Positions 1 through 11,375 of a DNA stretch of 64,000 bases are shown piece by piece. The stretch covers positions 1,336,001-1,400,000 of the forward strand of contig CALYLW010000037.1 of NCBI GenBank assembly GCA_944989445.1, read 5' to 3'. This DNA comes from Ampullaceana balthica (taxonomy: Eukaryota; Mollusca; Gastropoda; Lymnaeidae). The position numbers and the translations under genes are program-made. The notes beneath the pieces are model-generated. The model was given only the letters and a program-made list of their open reading frames with translations. It was not told the origin of the DNA and ran no database searches. Each line of letters starts with the position of its first letter. Within the stretch, counting starts at the first letter, position 1.

Positions 1-352
1 TTTTCCTTTTTTAAATTGTTGTCACATGTCATTGAAAAGCTCAAGATAAAAGAGCGACGACAAATGGGCGCAAACATAAGAGCGCTTTATATCGTTGGTA
101 TTCCTTCTTGAAACATTATCATCTATTAGAACAATCGCCTCCAATCTTCATCTGCGCTATTTTGTTGTGTGCTATTTTACGCGTCATCGTCACGAAATTA
201 ATTAGTAAGTTACACTAAGCAATGGCGTCACATAGAGGTAAGAGGGTGCTGACCGCACCTGTTGAAACCATCACAAGGGGTAACACAAAAATGTAAAAAA
301 ATAATTTTTAAACTTTATTTGGCACTGGAAGACTCGGAGACTCAATGGGCTA
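1..352. other. Unassigned AT-rich sequence
   Basis: I see no coding exon, RNA gene or bounded repeat here. Short open frames do not resemble any protein family I recognise. Confidence 0.4.
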
Positions 353-745
353 GGGGCCGTCCATAAAAGACGTCACGTGCCTAGGGGGGAAGGGTTCACA
401 AATTTGTGATGATGTGTGACGAGGGGGAGGGGGTTGTTTAAAAAATGTGATGTCACATTAAAACGCGAAAATTTAAATGAAAGTTCCACTTAAATATTTG
501 ATAGTTTACAATTTATTTAATGACGTTTTCAATGACTTCACAAGTGTTACGATATTAGAGTGCAGACTTGCACTCAATACATATTTAAATGACAAAAATA
601 ATTTGGAGCAGGCTAATTTTCAATTAGAAAATACGGCTTTTTTGGGGGGGGGGCTTTGTGACATCATATTGGAAGGGGGGTCTATCTTTTTGTTACGAAG
701 TATGACCGGGGGGTGGTAAAAATTGGCCGACGTCATTTAAGAACG
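353..745. mobile_element. MITE-like element with imperfect terminal inverted repeats
   Basis: The left end (GGCCGTCCATAAAAGACGTC) and the reverse complement of the right end near 722-747 share a C-GT-C-TAAA-GACGTC pattern. The inner flanks carry purine-rich runs such as the G tracts near 645 and 707. A short open frame at 477-719 runs across the element and has no recognisable domain. This layout resembles widespread short DNA-transposon derivatives with GTCCATAAA-type ends. I could not define a target duplication, so the superfamily is left open. Confidence 0.4.
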
Positions 746-2284
746 AGGAAAGTCGTGAGGGGGTGACACCATGAGCTACGGCCTCCAGGTGACACCAACC
801 CTAGTGACGCCTCTGAGTAGAAGTACAAACTAGAACTAGAATGTTAGTTTTACGGCCTGCTCATCGACAGTAACACACAGAGACCATCAGCGAGGACTCA
901 ATTAGTGAATCTTTTACTACAGTAATTATTAGAGGAGACGTCCTGAAACAAGCCAGAAGGGACGGGCTATCTTTGGTAATGGTGAATAAGTCGGTGGAAA
1001 TCATCTGTGTTTGTTTCTTTTTTTTTGTGGTTTTTTTGTTGTTGTTTTTTTATTTTTGCTTTTTAAATGTACTTTTAGGGTAATCTACTTCTTACATATC
1101 TGAATGAGATAATCGAATGCAGAGTCGAATTTTATAACTGTGGAAGGTGTACTCATCTCCTTCGTGGTAATGTGATGCATGTTTTAAGATTTTGGTTATT
1201 AATGTATACAAAGTGTTGCATATACTGCCCTTGTCATAAACGGTTTAGGTAAAGGAATGCTCTTGACACCCAGTCCCACTTGCAATTTCAAAACACTAGT
1301 AAAGCATATTTAACGGGTAATGAGTATTTAAACATTTAAGTTTAATAATGTTCTGCCAAGTACTTGGTCAAATGGGGGTAATTTTCACTACGTCCAGAAC
1401 TGGCCAAAACCTTGTGATATGTTACAATGTTACTGCTAAAACGCCGCTGGAAAGCAAACAAGTAGCTTGGTATAGAAACAGTCCACTACCAATGTTCCAT
1501 TAAAGGTTTGTTGGTCCAAGTGCAAAGTTGAAAAAACTCGTGAGCAAAGTTTCACAGCAACCATTTTTTGTGCAATATTTTACAAAATTTACTGCGCGGT
1601 AATTCTAAACTGCTGCGAGGCGTCGGTCAGATATCTGCACGGCCGCGCACCTTAAAGGGAACATTCTCCTCGACTTGTTCCATTTTGATAGCCATATTTC
1701 CGTTTGGCCTTCATCCGAAGTTGTCCCAATAGTCTTTGAGTGGGGTATCTGGGTGAATAGGATGTGCAAATTTTTTGGCATACTCTGCGGTATGCATCAT
1801 GTTAAACGCCCGTTATTGATTTCTTTGGCCTTAGCATAGCCAGACCATGCAACAGCAACAATGACCATTCAATAAGTACCCTTACACAATCTGTTATAAT
1901 GCGCTCAGTTTAAGTTCCGCATTTACCGTGCATTGATTCCAACCCAAATTGACCAGTAATACGTTCAACAACTCCAATAACCCGATTGCCACTTAGGCGA
2001 CCATCGGGACGGTATTTCGTGGAAAGTATAAACTTTTATATAATATTAATATACCGTTTAGTTACCTGCATTGGTTATTTTTTTAACTGGTTTAACAACT
2101 GGTTAACTACAAAATCTTGTCAGTCACCTACTCCTGCATTTTTACTTAATAAAGTATTTTACGGTTGAGTAAAATCTTTAATGGTCTGTTATATTTATGC
2201 GGTGTCCTGGGGGAATGGTAAACATTCTGTAGCTTGTTTTTGTTGTTCATAGTATTGTGTAGTCTTTAAATGATAGTATCAACT
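746..2284. other. Unassigned intergenic stretch
   Basis: No protein domain, RNA gene or clear repeat boundary was recognised in these 1.5 kb. There are T-rich runs near 1015-1060 and short open frames with no family resemblance. Confidence 0.4.
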
Positions 2285-3184
2285 CTTGAGTGGTGTGTAT
2301 CTGTTGTATAATCACTTGAGTGGTGTGTATCTGTTGTATAACCACTTGAGTGGTGTGTATCTGTTGTATAACCACTTGAGTGGTGTGTATCTGTTGTATA
2401 ACCACTTGAGTGGTGTGTATCTGTTGTATAACCACTTGAGTGGTGTGTATGTGTTGTATAAACACTTGAGTGGTGTGTATTTGTTGTATAAACACTTGAG
2501 TGGTGTGTATTTGTTGTATAAACACTTGAGTGGTGTGTATGTGTTGTATTAACACTTGAGTGGTGTGTATTTGTTGTATAAACACTTGAGTGGTGTGTAT
2601 TTGTTGTATAAACACTTGAGTGGTGTGTATTTGTTGTATAAACACTTGAGTGGTGTGTATTTGTTGTATAAACACTTGAGGGGTGTATATCTGTTGTATA
2701 AACGCTTGAGTGGTGTGTATTTGTTGTATAAACGCTTGAGTGGTGTGTATTTGTTGTATAAACGCTTGAGTGGTGTGTATTTGTTGTATAAACACTTGAG
2801 TGGTGTGTATTTGTTGTATAAACACTTGAGTGGTGTGTATTTGTTGTATAAACGCTTGAGTGGTGTGTATTTGTTGTATAAACGCTTGAGTGGTGTGTAT
2901 TTGTTGTATAAACACTTGAGTGGTGTGTATTTGTTGTATAAACGCTTGAGTGGTGTGTATTTGTTGTATAAACACTTGAGTGGTGTGTATTTGTTGTATA
3001 AACACTTGAGTGGTGTGTATTTGTTGTATAAACACTTGAGTGGTGTGTATTTGTTGTATAAACACTTGAGTGGTGTGTATTTGTTGTATAAACACTTGAG
3101 TGGTGTGTATTTGTTGTATAAACACTTGAGTGGTGTGTATTTGTTGTATAAACACTTGAGTGGTGTGTATCGGTTCTATAAAAC
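2285..3184. repeat. 30-bp minisatellite, about 30 copies
   Basis: The unit is CTTGAGTGGTGTGTAT(C/T)TG followed by TTGTATAAACA. It repeats head to tail with very few substitutions, mainly T/C at one site, A/G in the AAC(A/G)C segment and G for T at a few units. The outer units are more diverged (a C-rich left block with AACCAC, and a degenerate last unit near 3170-3184). Because 30 is a multiple of three and the unit lacks stops in some frames, the array is open on both strands: LSGVYLLYKH repeats on plus and FIQQIHTTQV repeats on minus. I treat both as non-coding by-products of the period. Confidence 0.97.
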
Positions 3185-3835
3185 CTCGAGTGATCTTTAT
3201 TGGTTGAGTAAAGCAGCTATCGTCAACAGTTTTGTAAGACTACTTTTGTTTTGAATTCTATCATAATCGCAGGCATTTCGAAATTGATTCGAAAATGAGG
3301 GTGAGGGGGGGGGGAACCAAACAAGACCTAACTCCGGTTACATTCCACACTTGTTGATAGAGTCATTCTCACGGACAGCGCTAATGATTAACCCCTCAAC
3401 ACCCGTGTGCTGCCCTGACCTCTGACCTTTTAAGGATTGCAACGTATAAACATCCCACGTTACAGTCATCCCAGAAATGCGACTAATTATCGCCCGTTGA
3501 TTGTGGCACATCACTCTGACGACACCACATTAAAAACAAAAGTGATTTAACTGACAGACGTAATCAGCTGAAAAGTTGAAACAGCGACTGCCATACACAC
3601 GTAGGCTGAGGTTATGAACTTTGAACCTTTCATAATCACACGCCGGGCTCAATAACTGTTAATGAATGTGATTTACTTTACAATAGTAATAGCTAACATT
3701 ACTTGATGTTTTTATTACACCTCGGTGAAAAGATCTTTTAGATTTTGGGGCAAAATTTAAGTATTTGAGTATGAATGTCAAACAATTATAATGAGCTATA
3801 TTTTAAAAAAATACGAAACTTATAGCTAAAAGACT
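3185..3835. other. Unassigned spacer with a G run
   Basis: The stretch contains a G-rich run near 3301-3314 and otherwise ordinary AT-rich sequence. No feature was recognised before the LINE that follows. Confidence 0.4.
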
Positions 3836-5320
3836 TCATCCATATGCTGAAGAAATATTAGGAGACTACCAATGTGGATTCAGGAAAAACAGATCAACGA
3901 CTGAACAAATTTTCACCATCAGATGCATATTAGAGAAATGCGATGAATTCAACATCCCAGTGCATCAACTATATGTAGATTATAAAATGGCCTATGACAG
4001 TATCAAAAGGAAATATATATATGAAAGGCTGCAGGAGTTTGGCATACCCAACAAACTGACAAGAATGATATATGTCACGTTAAACAACTCAAAAAGCAAA
4101 GTTAAGGTTCAAAGAGAATACTCAAGGGAATTTAGGATTAGACAAGGACTAAGGCAGGGAGACTCACTATCTTGCATGCTTTTTAACTTAACGTTAGAAA
4201 GAGTTATTAGAAACATAAATATCGACACTCGAGGAACAATAACTGAATACTTCCTAGAGAAAACTCAAGAACCAAAAGCTGTTGGAACTTTCTATAGTCA
4301 ACCCATCCAGTACCTTGCATATGCTGATGACATAGCCCTGCTTGCTAAAAGTACTAAGGAAATATCAAAGTCATACATTGAATTAGAAGATGCATCACTG
4401 CAAGCTGGGCTGGAAGTCAACAACCAAAAAAACAAAATACATGACCCTAGAAAGAGAAGAAATGACAGGTGAAAACATTAAAAAAAGGATCCAGACTTTT
4501 GAAAAAGTAAATAAATTCAAATACCTATGATCACTACTAAATGAAAGGAATGAATTAATAATAGAAATCAAAGAAAGAATATCACCCGGGAATAGAGCAT
4601 ACTTTAGTAGCCAGAAAATCCTCAAAAACAAAAACATTACAAGGGAAACAAAGAAAACTCTTTATACAACGATCATCAGACCATCTGTAACATATGCAAG
4701 TGAAACTTGGAACTTAACAAAAACTGCAGAAAACCTGTTAAATACATGGGAGAGGAAAGTTCTCAGGGAAAATATATGGACCAACAAAGGATGAGTTCGG
4801 ATGGAGAATAAGAACCAACCATGAACTATACAGTCCATATCAGGATACAACAATAGTTGCTGAAATAAAAAGGGCAGACTGCGCTGGGCAGGGCACCTAG
4901 AAAGAATGTCAAATGATAGAGGAGTAAAGAGGGTACACCACCAAAACCCCAGAGGAAAACGGCTCAAAGGAAGACATAAGCTTAGATGGATGGATGACGT
5001 AGAGAAAGTCCTACAACAACTGGGCATCCAATATTGGAGAAGAAAGGCGTTGATAAGGACTGAGTGGAAGGAGGCCGTGAGGCAGGCACAAGCCCTACAT
5101 GGGCTGTAGTGGAAGGAGGTCGTGAGGCAGGCACAAGCCCCACATGGGCTGTAGTGGAAGGAGGTCGTGAGGCAGGCCCAAGCCCTACATGCTCTGTAGT
5201 GGAAGGAGGTCATGAGGCAGGCCCAAGCCCTACATGGGCTGTAGTGGAAGGAGGTCGTGAGGCAGGCCCAAGCCCTACATGGGCTGTTGCGCCACAGGGA
5301 TGGATGGATGAATGGATATT
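3836..5320 (+). pseudogene. 5'-truncated LINE reverse transcriptase (degraded)
   Basis: This is the reverse transcriptase half of a non-LTR retrotransposon. It enters at the conserved QCGFRKNRSTTEQIF block near 3870. It then shows RT motif A (YVDYKMAYDSI, first Asp present), motif B (GLRQGDSLSCMLFN) and an intact catalytic YADD (LAYADDIALLA near 4320). A frameshift near 4435 and stops near 4530, 4790 and 4900 break the frame. The downstream parts are still legible: the FKYL thumb block, the RPSVTYASETWNL block and the tail RRKALIRTEWKEAVRQAQ ending at 5109. The endonuclease is absent, so the copy is strongly 5' truncated. A GGATGGATGGATGAATGG run and an A-rich end near 5295-5335 mark the 3' end. 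The clade is unresolved; it differs from the LINE at 7991. Confidence 0.85.
5065..5289 (+). repeat. 45-bp tandem repeat made from the LINE 3' end
   Basis: Five head-to-tail 45-bp units start at 5065, 5110, 5155, 5200 and 5245. Each begins TGGAAGGAGG and ends GGGCTGTAG or a close variant. The first unit encodes the last residues of the LINE reading frame (WKEAVRQAQALHGL) and its stop codon, so the terminal codons of the element have been amplified in tandem. Confidence 0.9.
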
Positions 5321-6545
5321 TTAAAATAAAAAAAACATTAATATTGCAAGATTTTCTCCCCACCTTGTTTTCAAAGAGCTCCTCTCCTTATTTATAGAAG
5401 TATAACTAATTAAATTTCAATATATATGATACTTCAATATATCATAATTTAGATACTTCTTGAAATGGAAATATAGTCATAACTTTGTATAGTTCCCGAC
5501 AAATTCATTTTCTTAAACTTGTAAGTGTAGAAAATCTAAATACTAATTTAGTCCACCTATAAAATAAAATAATGAAAAATTAAAATAAAATAGAAATAAG
5601 AACTTTAAAATGTTAAAAGATTGACGGGAGGAATAGATAAATATTTAATCACGAAGAATGTTTCATATTATTATGGGTCATTGATGCTTTATTTTTATTC
5701 ATCTTTAATATCTGATTTCTAAAATATATCAAGCATTAAGACATAACACCTTGTTGACTCTGTTACTAACTTTAAACTACGAACGTTACACGTTTACGCC
5801 AGTAGAGTTACTTAGGGAAGGGGAGAGTACTGTCGTACACCGGCAGGGGGCAGCGGCTCTGGCGATAGCTGTTTACACGACCTCTGGCCTTAAAACGATA
5901 AAATGAACTTTAACCCCTGAACACATTGTATGTCGAAACTAGCAAGAATTTTAGACTCGATGACCTGTCCACAGTGGGTGGTGGTGACAGCTAAACCCCA
6001 CCTCCCCTCCCCCTTTCCCCCTACCCCCTTTCCCCCTACCCCCACCCCAGGAATTCAATGTCGCTGTTCATGTCAAGGTATTGTTAACAGTAAATGAGAG
6101 TTTGCTCACAAACAATTGACTTGACAGATCTTTATACGAAAAGGTTTTAAGAAAATTGCTGACTCAATATAGAATTATTACCAAATAATTATTTGCCTCT
6201 AAATATTTTACCTAGAGCAATGATTTAAATTTGTAAAAAAATTGTTGACAAATGCTGTTCGAAACTATGATCATCTCAAAATAATAAAAACTTTTGACTG
6301 TTGCAGATTATCTGTGGTGTGGAGATGATGGATTATCATCAGGTGGTTTGGTAGCCACATCTCACACATTTAACAAATTCGGGGTGAGTGGGTAAAATCC
6401 ATACAGGAGTAAAGTAAATAAATAAAATAAAGAAAAAAGTGCTAGAAGAAAATGATAAAGGAAAAAAGTTAACCATTTTTATAGTTACACAAACACTACA
6501 ATTTCCCAATAGCAGAAGGTGTTGGTTTCTCGGACTCAAAAAAAT
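5321..6545. other. Unassigned spacer with a C-rich tract
   Basis: AT-rich sequence with one strong pyrimidine tract at about 5997-6050 made of CCCCT/CCCCA blocks. Its complement is G-rich and could form a quadruplex. No gene was recognised. Confidence 0.45.
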
Positions 6546-7370
6546 TAAGGCTGCGGAAATTATCGATTAATTTCTTGATTAATCGTTAAAATTTTTATCG
6601 ATTAAATATCGATTAAAATAATTTTAATCGATTAAAATTCGATTAAAATGTACGAAGGTATTTATATATTTAAAAAAATTTTTTTAGTAATAAATAATAA
6701 ATTATTAATAATTAATAATAATTTATATATTTTTTTACGTACAAACATCTCCCGCGTAATATTAAATTTTATTTTAGTAACATGTGTTGACCGGCAGACG
6801 TCAACTAAAAAATGGCTGACAGCCAGAGCCGTCTTTACACCATTTTGGGCCCCCGGGCAAAGAAATAGTGTTGGGCCCTTCTCCCGCAGGAATAAAAAAT
6901 GAATATATATAATATATATAAATAAACATATTCCCATGGGGCCCATATGCTCGTGGGCCCCCGGGCAAATGCCCAACGGGCCTATGCGTTACGACGGCCC
7001 TGCTGACAGCATCAGCGCAGTTAAATTTAAACATATCACTAGAAAGTTGAGCAAATATGTTGTTTTTAAGCTAACTGCAGATGGCAAAGTCGAAGATGGT
7101 AAAAACGTTTACTGTGTCCACTGCCATAAACAAATCTCTTTAAAAGGATCAAATACATCGCTGACGTACCCCCTTCAGCATAAATCAAGTATCAACACAT
7201 TGTCATGAAATTTAGTTCAAAATATTCTTAATTTTCAATGTCCGTGAGAAATGTTCAGTTTAATGGCGTCATAAATTTCTATTTTTGGTTTTAATCGAAA
7301 TTATCGATTAATTAGTCGATAATTTTTCAAAAGTTAACGATTAAAATTAAATTAATCGATAACAGCCCTA
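6546..7370 (+). mobile_element. hAT-like element with a BED zinc-finger remnant
   Basis: The left end TAAGGCTGCGGAAATTATCG and the reverse complement of the right end (TAGGGCTGTTATCGATTAAT) form terminal inverted repeats, and both ends are followed by dense ATCGATTAA motifs. Between them, about 7014-7207 encodes a BED-type DNA-binding finger: an aromatic and Lys-rich start (KLSKYVVFKL), a CVHC pair, then NTS-LTYPLQH as the distal part. It stops at 7207, so the catalytic domain is missing and the element is non-autonomous. The reading frame starts at an ATG near 6812 and is interrupted by the inserted element at 6824-7002. The superfamily call rests on the BED finger and the TAGGGCTGT-type ends. 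Confidence 0.7.
6824..7002. mobile_element. Small non-autonomous hAT element with 8-bp target duplication
   Basis: The 179-bp insert begins CAGAGCCGTC and ends GACGGCCCTG, a 10-bp inverted repeat with one mismatch. It is flanked on both sides by the identical octamer CTGACAGC (6816-6823 and 7003-7010). Eight-base duplications with CAG...CTG ends are the signature of the hAT superfamily. GGGCCCCCGGGCAAA-type blocks occur inside both ends. It interrupts the N-terminal codons of the BED-finger frame of the surrounding element. Confidence 0.9.
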
Positions 7371-7979
7371 AAAAAATAAAAGCTCTCTTTTAAACATATT
7401 AATTCTAATAACAATAATAATGATAAAAATCATCAATAATATTAATAACAACAAAAATTACGTTATCATTAGTAAGGGAAATATTTAAAAACCGTAAAAA
7501 ACTAGTTGTTGACTATAAATCCTTTATATACGAGACATAACTACAAGAATGTTCATTATCATACGCATCGCACGACAAACCAAAATTCCAAATTTGTAGT
7601 TATTTATCAAATACATAAAGGATTTATAGTAAAAACAACTACTACAGTCTGCCTGGTAAATTTCAGCTCGATTTGATGACGGTTAATATAAAGTATTTAA
7701 AAATATGACTGCAATTAAAAAAAATAAAAATAAATAATAATTAAAAAAATAAAAAATTACACGTCAGCAAAATTGTGCCCTACATAACTTCTCTCACTGC
7801 TGCGCACATTGCGACAGTTTGCAGATCCTTACTATATTACCACATTGCTATCTACCTAAATTTTTAAAAATGCACACCCATCTTTCATCTACAAAGTAAT
7901 CAAGTAAATAGATGGCGCCATCGATATTAATTGACGTCAAGTGACCAGGCTAGAGGGAGGTCACATTTTTGTGTGACTT
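7371..7979. repeat. Spacer with a short internally deleted R490 copy
   Basis: At about 7516-7632 the sequence has the R490 start (ACTATAAATCCTTTATATACGAGACATAAC) and the matching inverted end (CATAAAGGATTTATAGT) only about 120 bp apart, so the middle of the repeat is deleted. The rest is AT-rich without recognised genes. The listed motif is split here: start ACTATAAATCCTTTATATAC, then GAGACATAAC. Confidence 0.55.
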
Positions 7980-7990
7980 GTGTCACAAAA

Positions 7991-9723
7991 AAGTCTTACA
8001 AAATTGTTAAAGACTTTACACCCACCAAACAAGGTCGTATATCAACCATACAAGATAAATCCTCAAAATGTAAAACAGAAGAACAAGAAATTCTCAAAAT
8101 ATGGACCGAATACTGTTCTGAGCTGTACAATGAAGACTCAAAAGGCGATGCGTCAGTGCTCAACTGCCCGAAGTCAACTAACACAGACATGCATTCTATT
8201 CTCACTGACGAGGTGGAGCTGGCTGTACGAAAATTGAAAAGGGGGAAATCAGCTGGAGCAGACAACATTCCAAGCGAACTGATTCAGGCAGGAGGTGACC
8301 CTGTAATAAACATCCTAACTAACTTGTGCAACAAGATCTGGCAGACTGGAAAATGCCCAACCACTTGGACGCAATCGTTGGTTATCACGCTCCTAAATAA
8401 GGGTAATTTAAAGATGTGCCAGAACTACCGTACAATCAGCCTGATTATTTACCCCCGCAAGGTCATGTTTATGATCATATTAAACAGACTGAAACCACAA
8501 GCAGAGCATTTCAGAAGAGCAGTCGGGCTTCAGAGTAGGAAGAAGAACAACGGAGCAAATCTTTAACCTGCTAGTGCTCTGTAAAAAACATCTCCAACAC
8601 CAGAGTGACCTCTATCATGTCTTTATAGACTTTAAAAAAGCATTCGACAGAGTGTGGCATGCGGCACTGTGGGCAACTATGCACAAATTCAACATTAATG
8701 CAAACCTCATTGAAGTGATCAAGAACCTATACAACAGAGCAACCAGTGCAGTACTCTTCAACAGCAAGCTGGGAGATTGGTTCAAGACCACTTTTGGTGT
8801 CAGACAAGGATGCTTACTTTCCCCCATCCTCTTCAACCTCTTCCTTAAACCGATTATGAGAGATATGCTAGAAAACCATGTCGGAACAGTCAGGATCGAA
8901 GGGAGAATTATAACCAGCCTACGCTTCGCCAATGACATAGACGGCCTAGCTGGCAGCGAGGACGAACTAAAAGAATTCCTTCCAAAACTAGAGAAAACAC
9001 CAAAGGCATACGGCATGGAAATAAATGCAGAAAAGACCAAGGTATGGCAAATAGAAAATTCACACATGAAATTCGGATAAATGGGCAAAAACTCGAAGAG
9101 GTCTCCACCTTTAAATATCTAGGGGCCATAATATCCGACGAAGGCTCAAAGCCAGAAATTCTTGCCAGATTGGCCCAAACAATGGCAGCAGTGAGTAAAC
9201 TAAAGCACATCTGGCAAAGCAAGAAACTCTCCCTGAGATCAAACATCCGACTAATGCGCTCTCTGGCCATGTCGGTCTTCTTGTATGGTTGTGAGGCTTG
9301 GACGCTCACTGCAGACCTCCAAAGAAGAATCAATGCGCTAGATATGAGATGTTTCAGAAAGATATTGAACATCTCCTACACAACGCACATCACAAACGAA
9401 GCGGTCCGCAGCACAATAAGTGCTGTCATTGGCCCCTACGCGGACCTTCTCACCTCCATTAAGAAGAGGAAACTATGATGGTACGGACACGTGGCAAGAT
9501 CTGGAGGTCTCGCAAAGACTATAATGCAAGGCACAGTCCAGGGAGGAAGAAAAAGAGGCAGACAAAGGAAGAGATGGGAAGACGATATCAAAGAGTTGAC
9601 CGGCCTGTCATTCAGCGACTCTCAAAAGGCAGCACAGGGCCGTGACAAATGGCGTGAGATAGTGTGCAGTACACGATGGTGCCCCAACGACACACGACGG
9701 GTTAAGGGATAGTTCAAGTTCAA
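7991..9723 (+). pseudogene. LINE with 11-bp target-site duplication, 5'-truncated
   Basis: This is a non-LTR retrotransposon insertion bounded by the direct repeat GTGTCACAAAA at 7980-7990 and 9724-9734. It lacks an endonuclease and starts upstream of the RT. Motifs in order: GKSAGADNIPSELIQ near 8250, CQNYRTISL near 8420, then after a frameshift near 8520-8570 motif A (FIDFKKAFDRVW), motif B (FGVRQGCLLSPILFN) and FANDIDG where the catalytic YADD should be. The first catalytic Asp is therefore Asn and the copy is dead. A second frame from 9044 carries FKYLGAII and LYGCEAWTL. The C-terminal tail is Arg/Gly-rich (GGRKRGRQRKRWEDDIKEL) up to 9712. The 3' end carries GTTCAAGTTCAAG, a short repeated tail. 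An RTE-like affiliation is plausible but not proven. Confidence 0.9.
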
Positions 9724-9734
9724 GTGTCACAAAA

Positions 9735-10499
9735 GGGCGGGGTAAGTGGGGCTTGAGTTTCATAAAGTGTGAAATCGCAAAATTGATGGGGGAAAGTTAA
9801 ACGTACCGTATTAAATTACATCTATGTTGTAACATAATTATTTATAACAGTAAATCATCTTTTTTTTTGCCCTTTCCAGTTAAAAAAAATAAGTGTAATA
9901 ATTGTTATTACTGAGGGAATCAGTACAGGTAAGCGAGGTCCGAAAAATATCCCCGATGAAGTTAATCTTAGGACACAAGATTAAAAAAGAAATGGAAAAA
10001 AAATGACGGTAGGTTGGAGGTTGGGGATGGGGATGGGGAAATTGATCTGAAAAAGTATTTTAAAGACAGTGATTCTCACATTTTGTTTGTGTGCATCGCT
10101 GCATCTCCCTTTCGGATGAAAAAAAATAAAAAAAATGATAACTATTCCCCCACACCGTCATTCCAAACCGATTAGCTAATAAGTTATAATTGACCGGGGT
10201 CGAAACGTCATGTTGTTGAACTAGCAGGGTCGAACAGTCCGGGGTCGAGTGTCCGTAATTCCATACACAGATATATGTACAGTAGTTAAGTCGCTAACGA
10301 TGAACACACTTAACATACCAATTGAAATCGCTTTGAAATCAACTAAGACCAGAAGGAATTAACGTATCGCATGTTTATGTTTTGTATCCACCTACAAGTT
10401 TACCACATCGTAACAGTAGCATAAATTTTCATACAATTTCAGCTTATTACTGTCATTTTTGTGTGTGTGTTTGCCATAACTTTTTTCCCCGAGGTTGTG
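9735..10499. other. Unassigned spacer
   Basis: No gene recognised. It contains a GGGGATGGGGATGGGG run near 10025 and a GAAACGTC motif near 10203 that was examined as a possible ribozyme core and not accepted. Confidence 0.4.
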
Positions 10500-10697
10500 G
10501 GGGGTTCTTGTGTTTCCATTAGAGCATTCTAGGGCTTAGTAGACCTTGGCGGCGCCCATCCCTCTCCAAGCCAGGGGAGGACTTTCTTAGCATTATTCAT
10601 TCATCAGCATTTTTATAGTGGCTTTAACTTAAGCTAGATCCCACGCCCCTCAGCTTGTGAGGCGAGCGCACTATTGACTGCGCTATCCAGCCGCTAT
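10500..10697 (-). mobile_element. tRNA-derived SINE (probable)
   Basis: Read on the minus strand from about 10697, GCGGCTGGATAGCGCAGT is a tRNA-like 5' half with an A-box-like TGGATAGCGCAG. It is followed by GTGCGCTCGCCTCACAAGCT, which resembles a tRNA anticodon arm, and by a degenerate B box (GTGGGATCTAGC). The following 120 bases form the non-tRNA body. The decayed B box argues for a retroposed SINE copy rather than a working tRNA gene. Confidence 0.5.
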
Positions 10698-11129
10698 GTT
10701 AATGGTAATGTTAATGTTCGGCACTGTTTAAATGTTTAACGACTAGTGACGGGACAAATATCCCGCTTTTATTGATAGGGTTGGACTCATTCAATATTTC
10801 AACATCTAAAGTTGCAATCTTTATGTCCCCACTATGTGATAAGGTGCATATACAGTATACAGTGATTGATACCATCACTGCGTATTGATCGCTTTTTCTT
10901 GAACAAAACAGCTGCATTGGCCATAAACAAAAAGGATGGGGAGGGTAAGGCGACACACATTTTGTTAAGTATATATCAGTGCTTTCATTTTGTTTTTAAA
11001 GGCACCAGCGCCAAAGCATGACCCCAAGAGATCTAATATTTGAGCTACCCACATTTAATTGGATGAAAATTGTCTAAATAATGACGTAACTTAGTTCGTA
11101 TTAGTGTCGTTTTGAACTTAACCTTTTAA
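10698..11129. other. Unassigned spacer
   Basis: No coding or repeat feature recognised between the SINE and the end of the Penelope-like element. Confidence 0.35.
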
Positions 11130-11194
11130 ATAATACGTAAATGCATAAAATAAAAACAGGGTATTAGTAGGCCTGACAGGACGTAACACAACAG

Positions 11195-11229
11195 CGAACG
11201 TTTCGGCAAAGAGCCTTCTTCAACGGACA
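11195..11229 (-). ncRNA. Degenerate hammerhead-like motif in the PLE 3' region
   Basis: On the minus strand the 3' UTR reads TTGAAGA, AGGCTCTTTGCC and GAAACGTT. This has the layout of a hammerhead core (CUGAUGA, stem II, GAAA, cleavage triplet), with GGC/GCC forming stem II. Position C3 is T and the next-to-last variable base is also changed, so the catalytic core is not intact. Hammerhead motifs are established in Penelope-like elements of many animals. I infer an inactive relic. Confidence 0.5.
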
Positions 11230-11375
11230 AATAGTACACAAATGAAACGAATAAAACGAAATAATAGAAAAAAACACTTAGCTGCGGTGAAATCCAAGTA
11301 GTCCAGTAAAGATAAAGCAAGGAGAGAAAAGTAAGAGCTTAAATAGGAAAGGAAAGGGTGGGTGTGGCCAATCAA

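Noticed and set aside
477..719. 80-codon plus-strand frame
   Set aside because: It lies within a MITE-like element, includes G-run-derived residues and shows no domain.
2247..3155. 302-codon minus-strand frame and 232-codon plus-strand frame
   Set aside because: Both are read-throughs of the 30-bp minisatellite; the period is a multiple of three and the peptides are pure decamer repeats.
10190..10215. GACC-GG-GGTC-GAAACGTC as a possible hammerhead
   Set aside because: Stem II and GAAA are present, but nothing resembling CTGATGA precedes them.
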